The position numbers and the translations under genes were made by a program. The notes beneath the pieces are model-generated. The model ran no database searches and was not told the DNA's origin. It was given only the letters and a program-made list of their open reading frames with translations. Positions 26,746 to 36,988 of a stretch of DNA of 64,000 nucleotides are shown in pieces; positions within the stretch are counted from its first letter, which is position 1; each line of letters begins with the position of its first letter. This stretch comes from Streptomyces sp. NBC_01264 (GTDB lineage: Bacteria > Actinomycetota > Actinomycetes > Streptomycetales > Streptomycetaceae). The stretch is taken from positions 1,860,001 through 1,924,000 of the forward strand of contig NZ_JAPEOX010000001.1 in assembly GCF_026340675.1 (NCBI RefSeq). Direction: 5' to 3'.

Positions 26746-26830
26746 GGCGTCATCTCTCTTCCGGAGGTGCGTAGGCGGGCGGGCGGCGGGTAGCCGCCCT
26801 GTGTGAACGGGTTCACCATGCCGCCAAAAA

Positions 26831-26844
26831 TACCCCCGGGGGTA
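26831..26844. promoter_or_regulatory. CstR/CsoR-type operator 1
   Basis: The perfect palindrome TACCCCCGGGGGTA lies 86 bases upstream of the DUF302 start. This G/C-tract palindrome flanked by TA is the recognised site form for CsoR/CstR-family repressors. The same sequence recurs at 26865-26878. Confidence 0.8.
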
Positions 26845-26864
26845 CCCGTGCTAGGCTCGAGATA

Positions 26865-26878
26865 TACCCCCGGGGGTA
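26865..26878. promoter_or_regulatory. CstR/CsoR-type operator 2
   Basis: A second exact copy of TACCCCCGGGGGTA, 34 bases from operator 1 (centre to centre), ends 25 bases before the GTG of the MBL-rhodanese gene. It overlaps an in-frame ATG at 26880 that I therefore reject as a start. It should block rightward transcription when bound. Confidence 0.8.
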
Positions 26879-26903
26879 AATGTCAGCCGAAAGGAGCAAC
26901 CGC

Positions 26904-28283
26904 GTGTTCTTCATCGACACCATCGAGACCGAGGGTCTCGGAAACCGCAGCTACCTGGCGGGCGGCGCGCACACGGCGGTGGTGGTGGACCCGCCCCGCG
27001 ACATCGACCGTGTCCTTGTGGCCGCTGCGGAGCGGGGCGTGCGGATATCGCACGTCGTGGAGACCCACGTCCACAACGACTACGTCACCGGCGGCCTGGA
27101 CCTGGCCCGCCTGACCGGCGCCGCCTACCTCGTGCCCGCCGCCGCCCGCGTCGCCTTCACCCGCACACCGGTAGCCGACGGTGACACAGTGAGCGTGGAC
27201 GAAGGCATCACGCTGCGGGCGATGGCGACCCCCGGCCACACCCCGCACCACACCTCCTACGTCCTGGAAGAGCAGGGGGCAGTGGCAGCGGTCTTCACCG
27301 GCGGGTCGCTCTTGATCGGTTCGGTGGGCCGCCCCGACCTGGTCGAGCCGAGGCTGACCGAACAGCTGGCCCGCGCCCAGCACGCCTCCGCCCACCGGCT
27401 GGCCACCGAGCTCCCCGACGAGACACCGGTACTGCCCACCCACGGCTTCGGCAGCTTCTGCTCCTCCTCCCAGTCCGAGGGCGACGCCACCACCATCGGC
27501 AAGGAGAAGACGGGCAACGACGCCCTGGTCAAGGACGTCGACTCCTTCGTCGCCGCCTTGCTGGCCGGCCTGGAGGACGTGCCCGCCTACTACGCCCACA
27601 TGGGCCCGGCCAACGCCGACGGCCCCAACCCGGTGGACCTGACCGCACCCCCGCTGGCCGACGCCGCCGACATCGCCGAGCGCCTGGCCGCCGGGGAGTG
27701 GGTGGTGGACCTGCGCAACCGGATCGCGTTCGCCGAGGGCCACGTCGCGGGATCGTTCAACTTCGAGGCGGACGGCAAGATCGCCACCTACCTCGCCTGG
27801 ATGATCCCCTGGGGCAAGCCCGTCACGCTGCTCGCGGAGTCACCCGCCCAGCTCGCCGCCGCCCAGCGTGAACTGGTCCGCGTCGGCATCGACCGCCCGG
27901 CCGCCGCCGCCACCGGCACCGTCCGCGACTGGATACCCGATGGCCACGCCCCGCGCTCCTTCCCCCGTGCCACCTTCGCCGAGCTCGCCGCCCAAGACCC
28001 CCGCCCGGACCTGGTCCTCGACGTGCGCCGGGACTCCGAACGCGCCACGGGCTGGATCGAAGGCTCCGTACACATCCCGATCCACCACCTCCACCGCCGC
28101 CTGGCCGACGTACCGGCAGGGACGGTCTGGGTGCACTGCGCGGGCGGAATGCGCGCGGGCATCGCAGCGTCCCTGCTCGACGCCGCGGGCCGCGACGTCG
28201 TCGCAGTCGACGACTCCTTCGACGCCGCAACCGACGTCGGCCTGCCCCTCACCACCGGCACCGGCACCGGCACCGGCAGCTGA
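26904..28283 (+). CDS. Metallo-beta-lactamase/rhodanese fusion (persulfide dioxygenase-sulfurtransferase type)
   Basis: A 459-residue protein. Residues 1-220 form an MBL-fold domain with 'VVETHVHNDYVTGGLDL' as the metal motif, 'TPGHTPHHTSYVL' and 'LPTHGFGSFCSSS'. A first rhodanese-like domain (about 250-345) lacks an active cysteine: its loop reads 'VTLLAESPAQLAAA'. A second rhodanese domain (about 365-455) has the active loop CAGGMR. This is the CstB-like layout that oxidises persulfide and moves sulfane sulfur. GTG26904 was chosen because AAAGGAG lies eight bases upstream; ATG26880 overlaps the operator. First gene of the sulfur operon. Confidence 0.88.
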   Translation: MFFIDTIETEGLGNRSYLAGGAHTAVVVDPPRDIDRVLVAAAERGVRISHVVETHVHNDYVTGGLDLARLTGAAYLVPAAARVAFTRTPVADGDTVSVDEGITLRAMATPGHTPHHTSYVLEEQGAVAAVFTGGSLLIGSVGRPDLVEPRLTEQLARAQHASAHRLATELPDETPVLPTHGFGSFCSSSQSEGDATTIGKEKTGNDALVKDVDSFVAALLAGLEDVPAYYAHMGPANADGPNPVDLTAPPLADAADIAERLAAGEWVVDLRNRIAFAEGHVAGSFNFEADGKIATYLAWMIPWGKPVTLLAESPAQLAAAQRELVRVGIDRPAAAATGTVRDWIPDGHAPRSFPRATFAELAAQDPRPDLVLDVRRDSERATGWIEGSVHIPIHHLHRRLADVPAGTVWVHCAGGMRAGIAASLLDAAGRDVVAVDDSFDAATDVGLPLTTGTGTGTGS

Positions 28284-28334
28284 ACCGCAACACCGCAGCC
28301 ACCCCCCTGCCCCCGACAATCGGAAGGAAGACGG

Positions 28335-28694
28335 ATGTTCCTCTTCCGTCGCGGCACCGCCCGCGTCACCCCCGCCCAGGCCCGCCAGAACACCACCGAC
28401 GGCGACGCCGTTCTCCTCGACGTACGCGAGCAGGTCGAGTGGAACGCCGGACACGCTCCCGGCGCCGTCCACATCCCGCTCTCCCGGCTGGTCACCGGCG
28501 CCGCTCTGCCCTCCGCCGCCGAGGGCCGGCCGCTGGTGGTGATCTGCCGCTCCGGGCACCGCTCCCGGCAGGCCGCCAAACTCCTGGCCGGGCGCGGAGC
28601 CGAGACCGTCGACGTCAGGGGCGGTATGAACGCCTGGGTGTCAGCCGGGCTGCCGGTCGTCGACGAACGCGGAAGCAGCGGCCGGATAGCGTGA
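28335..28694 (+). CDS. Single-domain rhodanese sulfurtransferase
   Basis: A 119-residue protein with one rhodanese domain: 'GDAVLLDVREQVEWNAGHAP' and the active-site loop 'VVICRSGHRSRQAA' (Cys at about residue 73). It accepts sulfane sulfur on the cysteine as a persulfide. It starts 51 bases after the MBL-rhodanese gene with a GGAAGGAAG ribosome site, and its stop overlaps the next start (GTGA), so it is coupled to the exporter. Confidence 0.9.
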   Translation: MFLFRRGTARVTPAQARQNTTDGDAVLLDVREQVEWNAGHAPGAVHIPLSRLVTGAALPSAAEGRPLVVICRSGHRSRQAAKLLAGRGAETVDVRGGMNAWVSAGLPVVDERGSSGRIA

Positions 28695-29437
28695 GCACGC
28701 TCATACTCGCCCTCGCCGCCGGGGCCGTCATCGGCCTGGCTCTCGGGGCACTCGGCGGAGGCGGCAGTGTCCTGGCCGTGCCCGCCCTGATCTATCTCCT
28801 CGGCTTCACACCGGCCGCCGCCACCACCGCCTCACTGATCATCGTCACCGCCACCTCCGCGACCGCCCTCTACGCCCACGCCACATCCGGCAACGTCCGC
28901 TGGAAGACCGGCGTCCTGTTCGCGGCCGCCGGGATCGTCCCCGCGATCACCGCGGCCACCCTCGCCACCCGCCTGCCCGAAACGGTTCTGACCGCAGCGT
29001 TCGCCGCGATAGCCGCCCTCGCCGCCCTCGCCATGCTCAGAACCCCGGCCGCCAATCCGCAGCCCCAGCCGGTCCGGCCCGTACGGGCGGCAGGAGCGGG
29101 CGCCGGACTCGGGGCGGTCACCGGATTCCTCGGCGTCGGCGGCGGCTTCCTCGCCGTCCCCGCACTCGTAGGCGTCCTCGGACTGCGCATGCGCGCCGCG
29201 GTCGGCACCAGCCTGCTGGTCATCACCGTCAACTCCCTCGCCGCGCTCGCCGCCCGCGCCGGCACCAGCACGCCCCTGGACTGGGCGGTCATCGCCCCCT
29301 TCACCGGCGCCGCGATCCTCGGAGCCTGGGACGGCAAACGCCTCGCCGCCAAAATCTCCGGCCCCACCCTCCAACGGATCTTCGCGATCGTGCTCCTGGC
29401 CGTCGCCGCCCTCATGCTCACCGACGCCCTCCACTGA
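28691..29437 (+). CDS. TauE/SafE (TSUP) family membrane exporter, probably of sulfite or thiosulfate
   Basis: A 248-residue protein with about eight hydrophobic helices and the family's duplicated glycine motifs 'GLALGALGGGGSVLAVPALI' (about residues 15-34) and 'TGFLGVGGGFLAVPALVGVL' (about 145-165). TSUP proteins move organosulfur or sulfite-type anions across the membrane. GTG28691 overlaps the rhodanese stop. In this operon it most likely exports the sulfite or thiosulfate made by the persulfide enzymes. The substrate is inferred. Confidence 0.85.
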   Translation: MSTLILALAAGAVIGLALGALGGGGSVLAVPALIYLLGFTPAAATTASLIIVTATSATALYAHATSGNVRWKTGVLFAAAGIVPAITAATLATRLPETVLTAAFAAIAALAALAMLRTPAANPQPQPVRPVRAAGAGAGLGAVTGFLGVGGGFLAVPALVGVLGLRMRAAVGTSLLVITVNSLAALAARAGTSTPLDWAVIAPFTGAAILGAWDGKRLAAKISGPTLQRIFAIVLLAVAALMLTDALH

Positions 29438-29483
29438 CCCCTGCGCGACCCGTGGCGGAGCCCCGCCGCGACACCCCCGCCAA

Positions 29484-29497
29484 TACCTCCCGGGGTA
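29484..29497. promoter_or_regulatory. CstR/CsoR-type operator 3 (imperfect)
   Basis: TACCTCCCGGGGTA at 29484-29497 differs from the perfect palindrome by shorter G/C tracts and one T. It lies 54 bases ahead of the membrane rhodanese gene, so that gene probably has its own regulated promoter within the cluster. Confidence 0.65.
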
Positions 29498-29550
29498 GCG
29501 CGTTGCCCACAATCGGGCATCACCGACAACTCAGGAAGGAACGCCTCACC

Positions 29551-30471
<921 letters not shown>

Positions 30472-30482
<11 letters not shown>

Positions 30483-30502
30483 GCCACCGCGAACCGGGCC
30501 GT
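30472..30502 (+). terminator. Hairpin terminator after the repressor gene
   Basis: ACGGCCCGG (30472-30480) pairs perfectly with CCGGGCCGT (30494-30502) across a 13-base loop, 15 bases after the stop. No U-run follows, which is normal for GC-rich actinobacterial terminators. Confidence 0.55.
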
Positions 30503-30627
30503 CCGCGTGCCCGCACCGGCCATGGCGCAGTGTCGCGCCCCGCCCTCCGCCCCGAGCGCGTCAACCGCCGCAGAATCTCACCAAGCCCTGCTAGTGACCG
30601 TAGTCTGAGGTCTGGCGTTAGTTCGGC

Positions 30628-30897
30628 ATGAGTCGTCCTGGTCCGAAGATTCCACCGTTGCCGGTAACCGATGCCCAGCAGGCTGTGGTGGAGGGATGCG
30701 TGTGTCGTCGTACAACGGTCCAGGCGCCGGCTCGGCGGTCGCGGAACGTGCTGGAGTACGCGGACGGGCACTCGATCATGGAGGTGTCGCGTCGACGCTT
30801 GGCTGGCGAGACTGCCATCGACTGCACGAACCTGGTCGACTACACGACCGGACACACCGAGGAACGTGGTGACGGGTCGCGGCCGCTTGTGCGGTAG
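30628..30897 (+). pseudogene. IS630-family transposase, N-terminal fragment
   Basis: The frame begins 'MSRPGPKIPPLPVTDAQQAV' and reaches 'EYADGHSIMEVSRR', which is the start of IS630-type transposases including the first helix-turn-helix. After about residue 55 the translation ('RLAGETAIDCTNLVDYTTGH') no longer fits, and no catalytic DDE region follows. The rest of the element is missing. Confidence 0.65.
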
Positions 30898-31002
30898 CGG
30901 CTCACGTGGTTGTGGCCAGAAAAACCCAGGGCTCTGAGAATTCTGACGTGGGCTGACGCAAGACCGCGAACGCGTACCGCCCTCGTTGACCGGGAGAGAA
31001 AT

Positions 31003-31479
31003 ATGACCATCAAGGACATCGGGCCGGAACCTCAAAGCTTCAACCTCGAGAAGGCAACGCTCGAGAACGCGAACTACCGCGCGGTCGCCTGGTCCGGGAA
31101 GTACCTTCAGCTGACCCTCATGTCGATCCCTGTGGGTGCGGACATCGGCTTGGAAGCCCACCCGGAGACCGACCAATTCCTACGACTCGACGCAGGCCGG
31201 GGCCGCGTCCAGATGGGCCGCACGAAGGAGCGACTCGACTTCGACGGGGAGGTCGAGGACGGCTGGGCAATCTTCGTGCCCGCCGGCACTTGGCACAACG
31301 TCACCAACATCGGTGACGAGCCCCTGCAGCTCTACGCCGTGTACGCACCGGTCCACCACGCACCGGGCAAGACCCAGGCGACAGCCGCCGACGCGGAGCG
31401 CGAGGAGGACTCAGGCGACGACGAGCCGCCAAGCTGGTCGGTCCAGCCTGCCCAGCAGCCATCGGACAAGCACGCCTGA
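31003..31479 (+). CDS. Cupin-domain protein
   Basis: A 158-residue single-domain cupin. The metal-binding motif 1 is 'IGLEAHPETDQFLRLDAGRG' with a histidine and acidic residues, and motif 2 is 'IFVPAGTWHNVTNIGDEPLQ'. This matches small cupins annotated as mannose-6-phosphate isomerase-like. ATG31003 was chosen over an upstream in-frame start because GGGAGAG stands just before it. The C-terminal 30 residues are acidic and disordered. It lies between the two copies of the 170-bp repeat. Its substrate is unknown. Confidence 0.8.
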   Translation: MTIKDIGPEPQSFNLEKATLENANYRAVAWSGKYLQLTLMSIPVGADIGLEAHPETDQFLRLDAGRGRVQMGRTKERLDFDGEVEDGWAIFVPAGTWHNVTNIGDEPLQLYAVYAPVHHAPGKTQATAADAEREEDSGDDEPPSWSVQPAQQPSDKHA

Positions 31480-31482
31480 CAG

Positions 31483-31955
<473 letters not shown>

Positions 31956-32139
31956 TCCGCGGGCCGAGCCCTTTCGCGGGCAGCCTGCGGCCGAACCCAG
32001 CGCCACCACGCCACCCTTTCAATGCTCCCGCGCGCGACGATGCCCTGCGCCGTAGCGGTCACCGGGCTGGCGCAAGCCCCGGCCACGCCACCCACGAAAG
32101 CGCGCCCCGGGGTGAAAACCGTCGGCCGCACTCGATACC

Positions 32140-32340
32140 GTGATCACGGTGACCAAGCCTCAGAAGGACCGAGTACAAGACAGCGACGACCGCGGACTGT
32201 CGGCGTGGGCATTCGCCGCGCTGCTGCTGGCCGCCTTCGCCGTCGTAGCCGTATGCGCGCTGATCGGCGGTTGGCCAGGACTGGTAGGCATCGCCGTCGC
32301 CGCGATCGTCCTGATCGCCTTCGCCGCCTACCGCCTGTAG
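32140..32340 (+). CDS. Small two-helix membrane protein
   Basis: A 66-residue protein with a charged N-terminus ('KPQKDRVQDSDDRGLSAWAF') and two hydrophobic helices ('AALLLAAFAVVAVCALIGGW' and 'LVGIAVAAIVLIAFAAYRL'). GTG32140 starts it; an in-frame GTG at 32149 is an alternative. No family is recognised. Small proteins of this shape are common in streptomycete genomes and may be membrane-associated regulators. Its reality rests on the composition and clear hydrophobic periods. Confidence 0.5.
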   Translation: MITVTKPQKDRVQDSDDRGLSAWAFAALLLAAFAVVAVCALIGGWPGLVGIAVAAIVLIAFAAYRL

Positions 32341-32699
32341 AGCACACGGTCCTTGCCCCCATTGACCAGGCCCCTGCACCGGGACAGCACGGGGGCAGGC
32401 TGGGGTCAGCGAGCGTTTTCAGCTTCGCCACTCCAGAGTGACGCCGCGGCCCTCGCTTGAGCCTGGAAGCTCCTCGGCTGGGCCCGCCGGGCACGGTGGG
32501 TTGTCTGTGAAAAGTCGCGTGCGGTCACTTTGCTGAGGGGCCGGTCCTGCGCTTCGGGGCGGACGGTGATTGTGGGGAGGGATGGAACGCATGCTCGAAG
32601 TACCATCCCTGCAAGGTTCTCCGGCCGGTACTTCCCAACCTCCGCAGTGGCGTAGTCGGACGGGGACATCCTTGTAGAGAGGACAGAGGGCATAGGGCG

Positions 32700-33242
32700 A
32701 TGAGTGTGGCTGAGAGTTGGTCGCGTGTGATGAGCCTTCTTCGGGAGCACGCGTCGGCCGATCACGCGGATCTGCCGGGGCCCGCTACGGAGCAGATGCT
32801 CGCGGCAGCCGAGGAACGGATGGGGGTCTCCCTTCATGGGGACCTGCGGACGTGGCTGGTGCAGAACAATCTGGATCTGCCGGAGGAAGACCTCGACGAC
32901 GACGTGATGTGCTGCGGCTTCGACGGGTTCCCCGACGAGGGAAGCTTTTTTCTGGGCATCCGGGCGATGGAGAGGCTCTACGCCAACCATCCCCTGTCCA
33001 GTGGGAGCGAATGGCGCGAGGAGTGGATCCCGTTCCTGTCGGATCAGGATGCCTGGATGGGGCTGTTCATCGATGTGACGGACGGACGTATCGGCAGGTG
33101 GTTCGTGAGTAAGCCAACGACCACCGGCGAGTACGCGTCACTGGCTCACTACTTCGACTTCGTGGCGGAGATGCTGACGAGGATCGGCGCAGGAGACTAT
33201 CCGATCTGTTCCGTTGCCGAAGGGCGACTTGTCTGGTCGTGA
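32700..33242 (+). CDS. SMI1/KNR4-family protein
   Basis: A 180-residue protein with the SMI1/KNR4 layout: an N-terminal helix ('SWSRVMSLLREHASADHADL'), 'TEQMLAAAEERMGVSLHGDL' where the family has the E..E...G..LP.. motif, and later 'WIPFLSDQDAWMGLFIDVTD' and 'TGEYASLAHYFDFVAEML'. In bacteria this fold often serves as an immunity protein against polymorphic toxins or as a toxin-system accessory. ATG32700 is preceded by AGGGCATAGGGCG. There is no adjacent toxin, so it may be an orphan immunity gene. Confidence 0.75.
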   Translation: MSVAESWSRVMSLLREHASADHADLPGPATEQMLAAAEERMGVSLHGDLRTWLVQNNLDLPEEDLDDDVMCCGFDGFPDEGSFFLGIRAMERLYANHPLSSGSEWREEWIPFLSDQDAWMGLFIDVTDGRIGRWFVSKPTTTGEYASLAHYFDFVAEMLTRIGAGDYPICSVAEGRLVWS

Positions 33243-33256
33243 GACGGTTCCCACCG

Positions 33257-33336
33257 TATGACGGCCATCGCCAATCCGTCCTCACCCTGGAACGGCAAGG
33301 AGACGCATCAGCGTTGACGTTCCAGGGTGAGGACGG
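33257..33336. repeat. 19-bp inverted repeat formed by two IS5-type 3' ends
   Basis: The 19 bases at 33276-33294 are an exact inverted copy of 33318-33336. The right arm is the 3' end of the transposase gene read on the minus strand ('VIAAAVLTLERQR'). The left arm lies in a plus-strand fragment that reads 'MTAIAN' and resembles the same region of a related transposase. So the tail of a second copy survives here in opposite orientation. Confidence 0.55.
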
Positions 33337-34056
33337 CTGCGGCGATGACGGTCATCCGGTTGGGCTGCAGCGGGCCCGGCGCAGGATCTGCCAGGACTTG
33401 AGTCGCGCGATGCTGCGTTCGACCGGTGCTCGTGCCGCTGACAGGGCTCGGTTGACCGTCTGCTGGGTTGTGGTGAGGTCTTGGCCGGGAAGCCGTCTGA
33501 TGGGTGTGGTCACCCAGGGGCCGGCCCCGATGTAGGCGCGGTCGGCGAGCACGGGGACGCCCTGGCGTTCGCAGATCCGGATGATGCGGTGGGTGCGGGC
33601 CGCGGTCAGGTCATGGGTGCGGCCGGGCAGCGCGGGTGAGATCCGCAGCAGGTTGCCGGTGGGATCGGCCACGACCTGCACGTTCACGCTGTGACGGCGT
33701 TGCTTCTGGGAGAAGTCGGCCCGGCTGTCGCCGACTCGGTCGCACTCGGCGAGCGTCCCGTCGAGCAGGACGTGATCAGGATCCGTCTCGCGCAGGACCC
33801 GCAGCAGACCGGGTGCCCGGCGGGACAGGTGGTTGACGACGGCCGTGACGTAGGCGTGGGCGGTCCCGACGGATATGCCGAAGCCGGCGGCGATCTGCGC
33901 GAGCGTCTCGTGCCGGCGCAGGTAGACCAGGCCGACGAGGGCGCGCTGGTGGGGCGGGAGCTTGCAGCGTCGGTCACCCTCACGGGTGACGATGAGCATC
34001 GATACCAACTCGACCAATGTATGAGGCAGGTCGAGTGCGGAAGGACGGGGAACCAA
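33308..34056 (-). pseudogene. IS5-family (DDE_Tnp_4) transposase gene, frameshifted near its end
   Basis: TTG34056 starts '[20 protein letters not shown]'. A helix-turn-helix ('[20 protein letters not shown]') is followed by the catalytic region '[18 protein letters not shown]', '[12 protein letters not shown]' and '[11 protein letters not shown]'. Near 33356 the frame reads 'RRARCSPTG' and stops. Shifting by one base restores the family ending '[17 protein letters not shown]' to a stop at 33308-33310. The upstream mRNA leader can form a near-perfect 22-bp hairpin (34056-34119). The element is probably inactive. Confidence 0.7.
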
Positions 34057-34170
34057 CGAGGCTCCTGTGCTGTTGAGTTGAGACGTCGAGCATCTCTCTC
34101 AACGGCACGGGAGCCTCGTGGGTTGCGGGACGCTGGCCCGCCACCCGATCAGTGGCCACTCTGAAAGAGC

Positions 34171-35781
34171 TCAGTGACTGGCGAGTTCGCCGGTGAGCTT
34201 GCCGTGGAGGTCGGCGCTGGCGTCGTTGAGGCCGATGATCTCCACGGATTTGCCGCGCTGGGCGTACTTGGTTTCGATCGCGTCCAAGGCGGCGACCGAG
34301 GAGGCATCCCAGATGTGCGCGGCGGACAGGTCGATGACGACGGTCTTCGGGTCGGCCGTGTAGTTGAACTGGCCGACGAGGTCGTCGGAGGAGGCGAAGA
34401 ATAGCTCCCCGGTCACCGTGTAGACCACGCTGGTGCCGTCGGGGGCGGTGACGGCGGTGACTTCCGCGAGGTGGGCGACGCGCTTGGCGAAGATGACCAT
34501 CGCGGTGACCGAGCCGGCGACGACGCCGATGGCGAGGTTGTGGGTGGCCACGACGCAGGCGACGGTGACGACCATGACGGTGATCTCCCCGGCCGGCATC
34601 CGCTTGAGGGTCTTGGGGGCGATGGAGTGCCAGTCGAAGGTGGCGAAGCAGACCATGACCATGACGGCGACGAGGGCGGCCATGGGGATGTCGGAGACGA
34701 CCGGGCCGAAGACGATGCACAGCACCATCAGGAATACCCCCGCCAGGAAGGTCGACAGGCGGGTGCGGGCGCCGGACACCTTCACGTTGATCATCGTCTG
34801 GCCGATCATGGCGCAGCCGCCCATGCCGCCGAAGAACCCGGTGACGATGTTGGCGATGCCCTGGCCGATGGACTCGCGGGTCTTGGAGGAGTGGGTGTCG
34901 GTGATCTCGTCGACGAGCTTGGCCGTCATCAGCGACTCCATGAGGCCGACCAGCGCCATCGCGAAAGCGTACGGGGCGATCGTGGTCAGGGTGTCCACGG
35001 TGAACGGGACGTCGGGCAGGCCGGGCACGGGCAGCGAGGACGGCAGCGCCCCCTTGTCGCCCACGGTCGGGACCGCGATGCCGGCCGCGACGGTGATCAC
35101 GGTCAGGATGACGATCGAGACCAGCGGCGCCGGGATCACGGTGGTGACCTTCGGGAAGAACACCATCAGCGCGAGTCCGGCCGCGATCAGCGGATACACC
35201 GGCCAGGGCACGTCGTGCATTTCGGGGACCTGGGCCATGAAGATCAGGATCGCGAGGGAGTTGACGAAGCCGACCATCACTGAACGCGGGATGAACCGCA
35301 TCAGCTTCGCGACCCCGATGGCGCCGAGCGCGATCTGGAAGACACCGGCCAGGATGACCGCGGCGACCAGGTAGCCGAAGCCGTGCTCCCGGTTCAGCGG
35401 CGCGATCACCAGGGCGACGGCGCCGGTGGCGGCGGAGATCATCGCGCGGCGGCCGCCGACGATGGAGATGACCACGGCCATGGTGAATGAGGCGAACAGG
35501 CCGACCGCCGGGTCGACCCCGGCGATGATCGAGAATGAGATCGCCTCCGGAATAAGGGCGAGCGCGACGACCAGGCCTGCGAGGACCTCGGTGCGCCACA
35601 CCTTGGGGTCGGAGAGCCAGTCCGGGCGCAGGTCGCGCAGCCGAGATCCGGGAGAAGACTGGGCGGAGACAGAAGACAAGGGATCGGGAACCTGTCGTTC
35701 GGGCACACCCTGCCCTGGCAGGCCGGGGCTGTGCGGCAGGACGCGGGAAGGCCGGGCGGGCATTCCGCGGACGACCCGCAC
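34171..35781 (-). CDS. SulP-family anion transporter with STAS domain
   Basis: A 536-residue protein. The transmembrane part (about residues 65-420) opens with '[20 protein letters not shown]' and contains '[20 protein letters not shown]', '[15 protein letters not shown]' and '[20 protein letters not shown]', all SulP hallmarks. A C-terminal STAS domain follows ('[20 protein letters not shown]'). SulP proteins import sulfate or bicarbonate or exchange anions. The start is GTG35781 or ATG35763. It diverges from a MerR gene and shares its operator region, so MerR probably controls it. Sulfate is plausible beside the sulfur cluster but is not shown. Confidence 0.88.
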   Translation of the reverse strand: MRVVRGMPARPSRVLPHSPGLPGQGVPERQVPDPLSSVSAQSSPGSRLRDLRPDWLSDPKVWRTEVLAGLVVALALIPEAISFSIIAGVDPAVGLFASFTMAVVISIVGGRRAMISAATGAVALVIAPLNREHGFGYLVAAVILAGVFQIALGAIGVAKLMRFIPRSVMVGFVNSLAILIFMAQVPEMHDVPWPVYPLIAAGLALMVFFPKVTTVIPAPLVSIVILTVITVAAGIAVPTVGDKGALPSSLPVPGLPDVPFTVDTLTTIAPYAFAMALVGLMESLMTAKLVDEITDTHSSKTRESIGQGIANIVTGFFGGMGGCAMIGQTMINVKVSGARTRLSTFLAGVFLMVLCIVFGPVVSDIPMAALVAVMVMVCFATFDWHSIAPKTLKRMPAGEITVMVVTVACVVATHNLAIGVVAGSVTAMVIFAKRVAHLAEVTAVTAPDGTSVVYTVTGELFFASSDDLVGQFNYTADPKTVVIDLSAAHIWDASSVAALDAIETKYAQRGKSVEIIGLNDASADLHGKLTGELASH

Positions 35782-36082
35782 GAGCGGGCCGGAAGCAGAA
35801 GGGAGACGAAGCGGGGCCTCGCCAAGGGCGTGGCCGGGCCGTACCTCAGAGGTGAAGCGTCACGGCGGGCAGGCGGCGGCGCTGGGCGTCATGGGCTCGC
35901 GCACGCTTCTCTCCTGCAAGAGTCGGATCTTCCACGGGGACTCCATCGACCCCGACACAGTCACAGCGGCACCGCGGCAGGCCGCCCTCACTGCCAACGA
36001 CTCTACCCTAACGTTAGAGTAGAGATCGGTGAGGCGGTGCGGACGCGTCCGCCTGGACGAGACGGACCAGAGGATCACGGGC
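35782..36082. other. Divergent control region between sulP and merR
   Basis: About 300 bases without a supported gene. Promoters of both genes must lie here. The only clear element is the MerR-type inverted repeat at 36001-36024. Confidence 0.5.
36001..36024. promoter_or_regulatory. MerR-type operator
   Basis: CTCTACCCTAA-CG-TTAGAGTAGAG is an inverted repeat with 11-base arms and one mismatch. It sits 59 bases before the MerR GTG. MerR proteins bind such repeats between the -35 and -10 boxes and twist the DNA, so it should control merR, sulP or both. Confidence 0.7.
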
Positions 36083-36487
36083 GTGGACGATAGGCACATG
36101 CAGATCGGTGAGGTCGCCACACGGACCGAGCTGTCCCTGCGCACCATCCGGCACTACGAGGAGACCGGTCTGGTCACCCCCTCGGCACGCTCACAGGGCG
36201 GCTTCCGGCTCTACACCGAGACCGACGTCGCCCGCCTGATGGTCATCCGCCGGATGAAGCCGCTCGGGTTCACCCTCGATCAAATGCGCGACCTTCTGGA
36301 CGCTACCGACCGCCTGGATGCCGGTGACGGCCTCGACGGCGACGAGCGCAAAGTCCTCCTCGAGCGTGTACGCGCGTACGAACAGGCCGCCACCGAGCAG
36401 GTCGGCAAGCTGCGAGTGCAGCTCGCCCGGGCGGAAGATTTCGCCGCCACCTTGCGCGGACGCCTCCACCCCATCCCCGCGCCATAA
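36083..36487 (+). CDS. MerR-family transcriptional regulator
   Basis: A 134-residue regulator. 'MQIGEVATRTELSLRTIRHY' and 'EETGLVTPSARSQGGFRLYT' form the winged-helix domain, and a coiled-coil dimerisation helix follows ('RKVLLERVRAYEQAATEQVG'). No metal-binding cysteines are visible in the C-terminal part, so the signal is probably not a metal of the usual type. GTG36083 or ATG36098 starts it; the frame from GTG36029 would overlap the operator. Its divergence from sulP makes that gene the likely target. Confidence 0.85.
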   Translation: MDDRHMQIGEVATRTELSLRTIRHYEETGLVTPSARSQGGFRLYTETDVARLMVIRRMKPLGFTLDQMRDLLDATDRLDAGDGLDGDERKVLLERVRAYEQAATEQVGKLRVQLARAEDFAATLRGRLHPIPAP

Positions 36488-36513
36488 GCCGCCAAACGGT
36501 GAAGGAGGCTCCC

Positions 36514-36882
36514 GTGCCGCAGTCGCGCTGGAGGATGTGGCGGACGGTGCACGACCCCGGTTGCCCTGTGCGGGTCCACCGCAGAGGTCCCAACGGTGTG
36601 GAGGTCGCTTTGCGCGGCGAGATCCGCGCCCAGGACGCCCCGCTCGTCGGATCCGCGCTGGCCCGTCTGGCGGACGATGCCCCGCCGCACATCCGTATCG
36701 ATCTCGGGCACGCCGGCGAGCTGAATGCGACCACCGGCGGGGCGGCGTTCTTCCCCCTGCTGGCCCGGGCCCGCCTGCACGGCACCGTCGTCATCGTCCA
36801 CCACGCCTCGACCCGTACCCGTGCGAAGCTCCGCGAACTGGGCCTGGACCACTGCGTGGCCTGCCCCGACACCTCCCCCTGA
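36514..36882 (+). CDS. STAS-domain protein (anti-anti-sigma type)
   Basis: A 122-residue protein. The STAS core is 'GVEVALRGEIRAQDAPLVGS' to 'IRIDLGHAGELNATTGGAAF'. In anti-sigma antagonists the phosphorylated serine follows the aspartate loop; here the equivalent reads 'NATTGGAAF', so a threonine would be the acceptor if the switch works. GTG36514 has GAAGGAGG upstream. An ATP-binding anti-sigma-type gene at 39152-39682 could be its kinase partner, though other genes lie between them. Confidence 0.75.
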   Translation: MPQSRWRMWRTVHDPGCPVRVHRRGPNGVEVALRGEIRAQDAPLVGSALARLADDAPPHIRIDLGHAGELNATTGGAAFFPLLARARLHGTVVIVHHASTRTRAKLRELGLDHCVACPDTSP

Positions 36883-36988
36883 CCGTGGGCCGAGAACTCG
36901 GGACGGGGCCGGGGAGGGAAGGCAGGGCTGGCGCTCACGCCCAGAGGGTTTTGGCGAGGCCGAGCCCTCCGCTGCCCAGGAGCCCCGT

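Noticed and set aside
26880..26903. ATG26880 as the start of the MBL-rhodanese gene
   Set aside because: It touches the CstR-type operator and lacks a ribosome site, while GTG26904 has AAAGGAG at the right distance.
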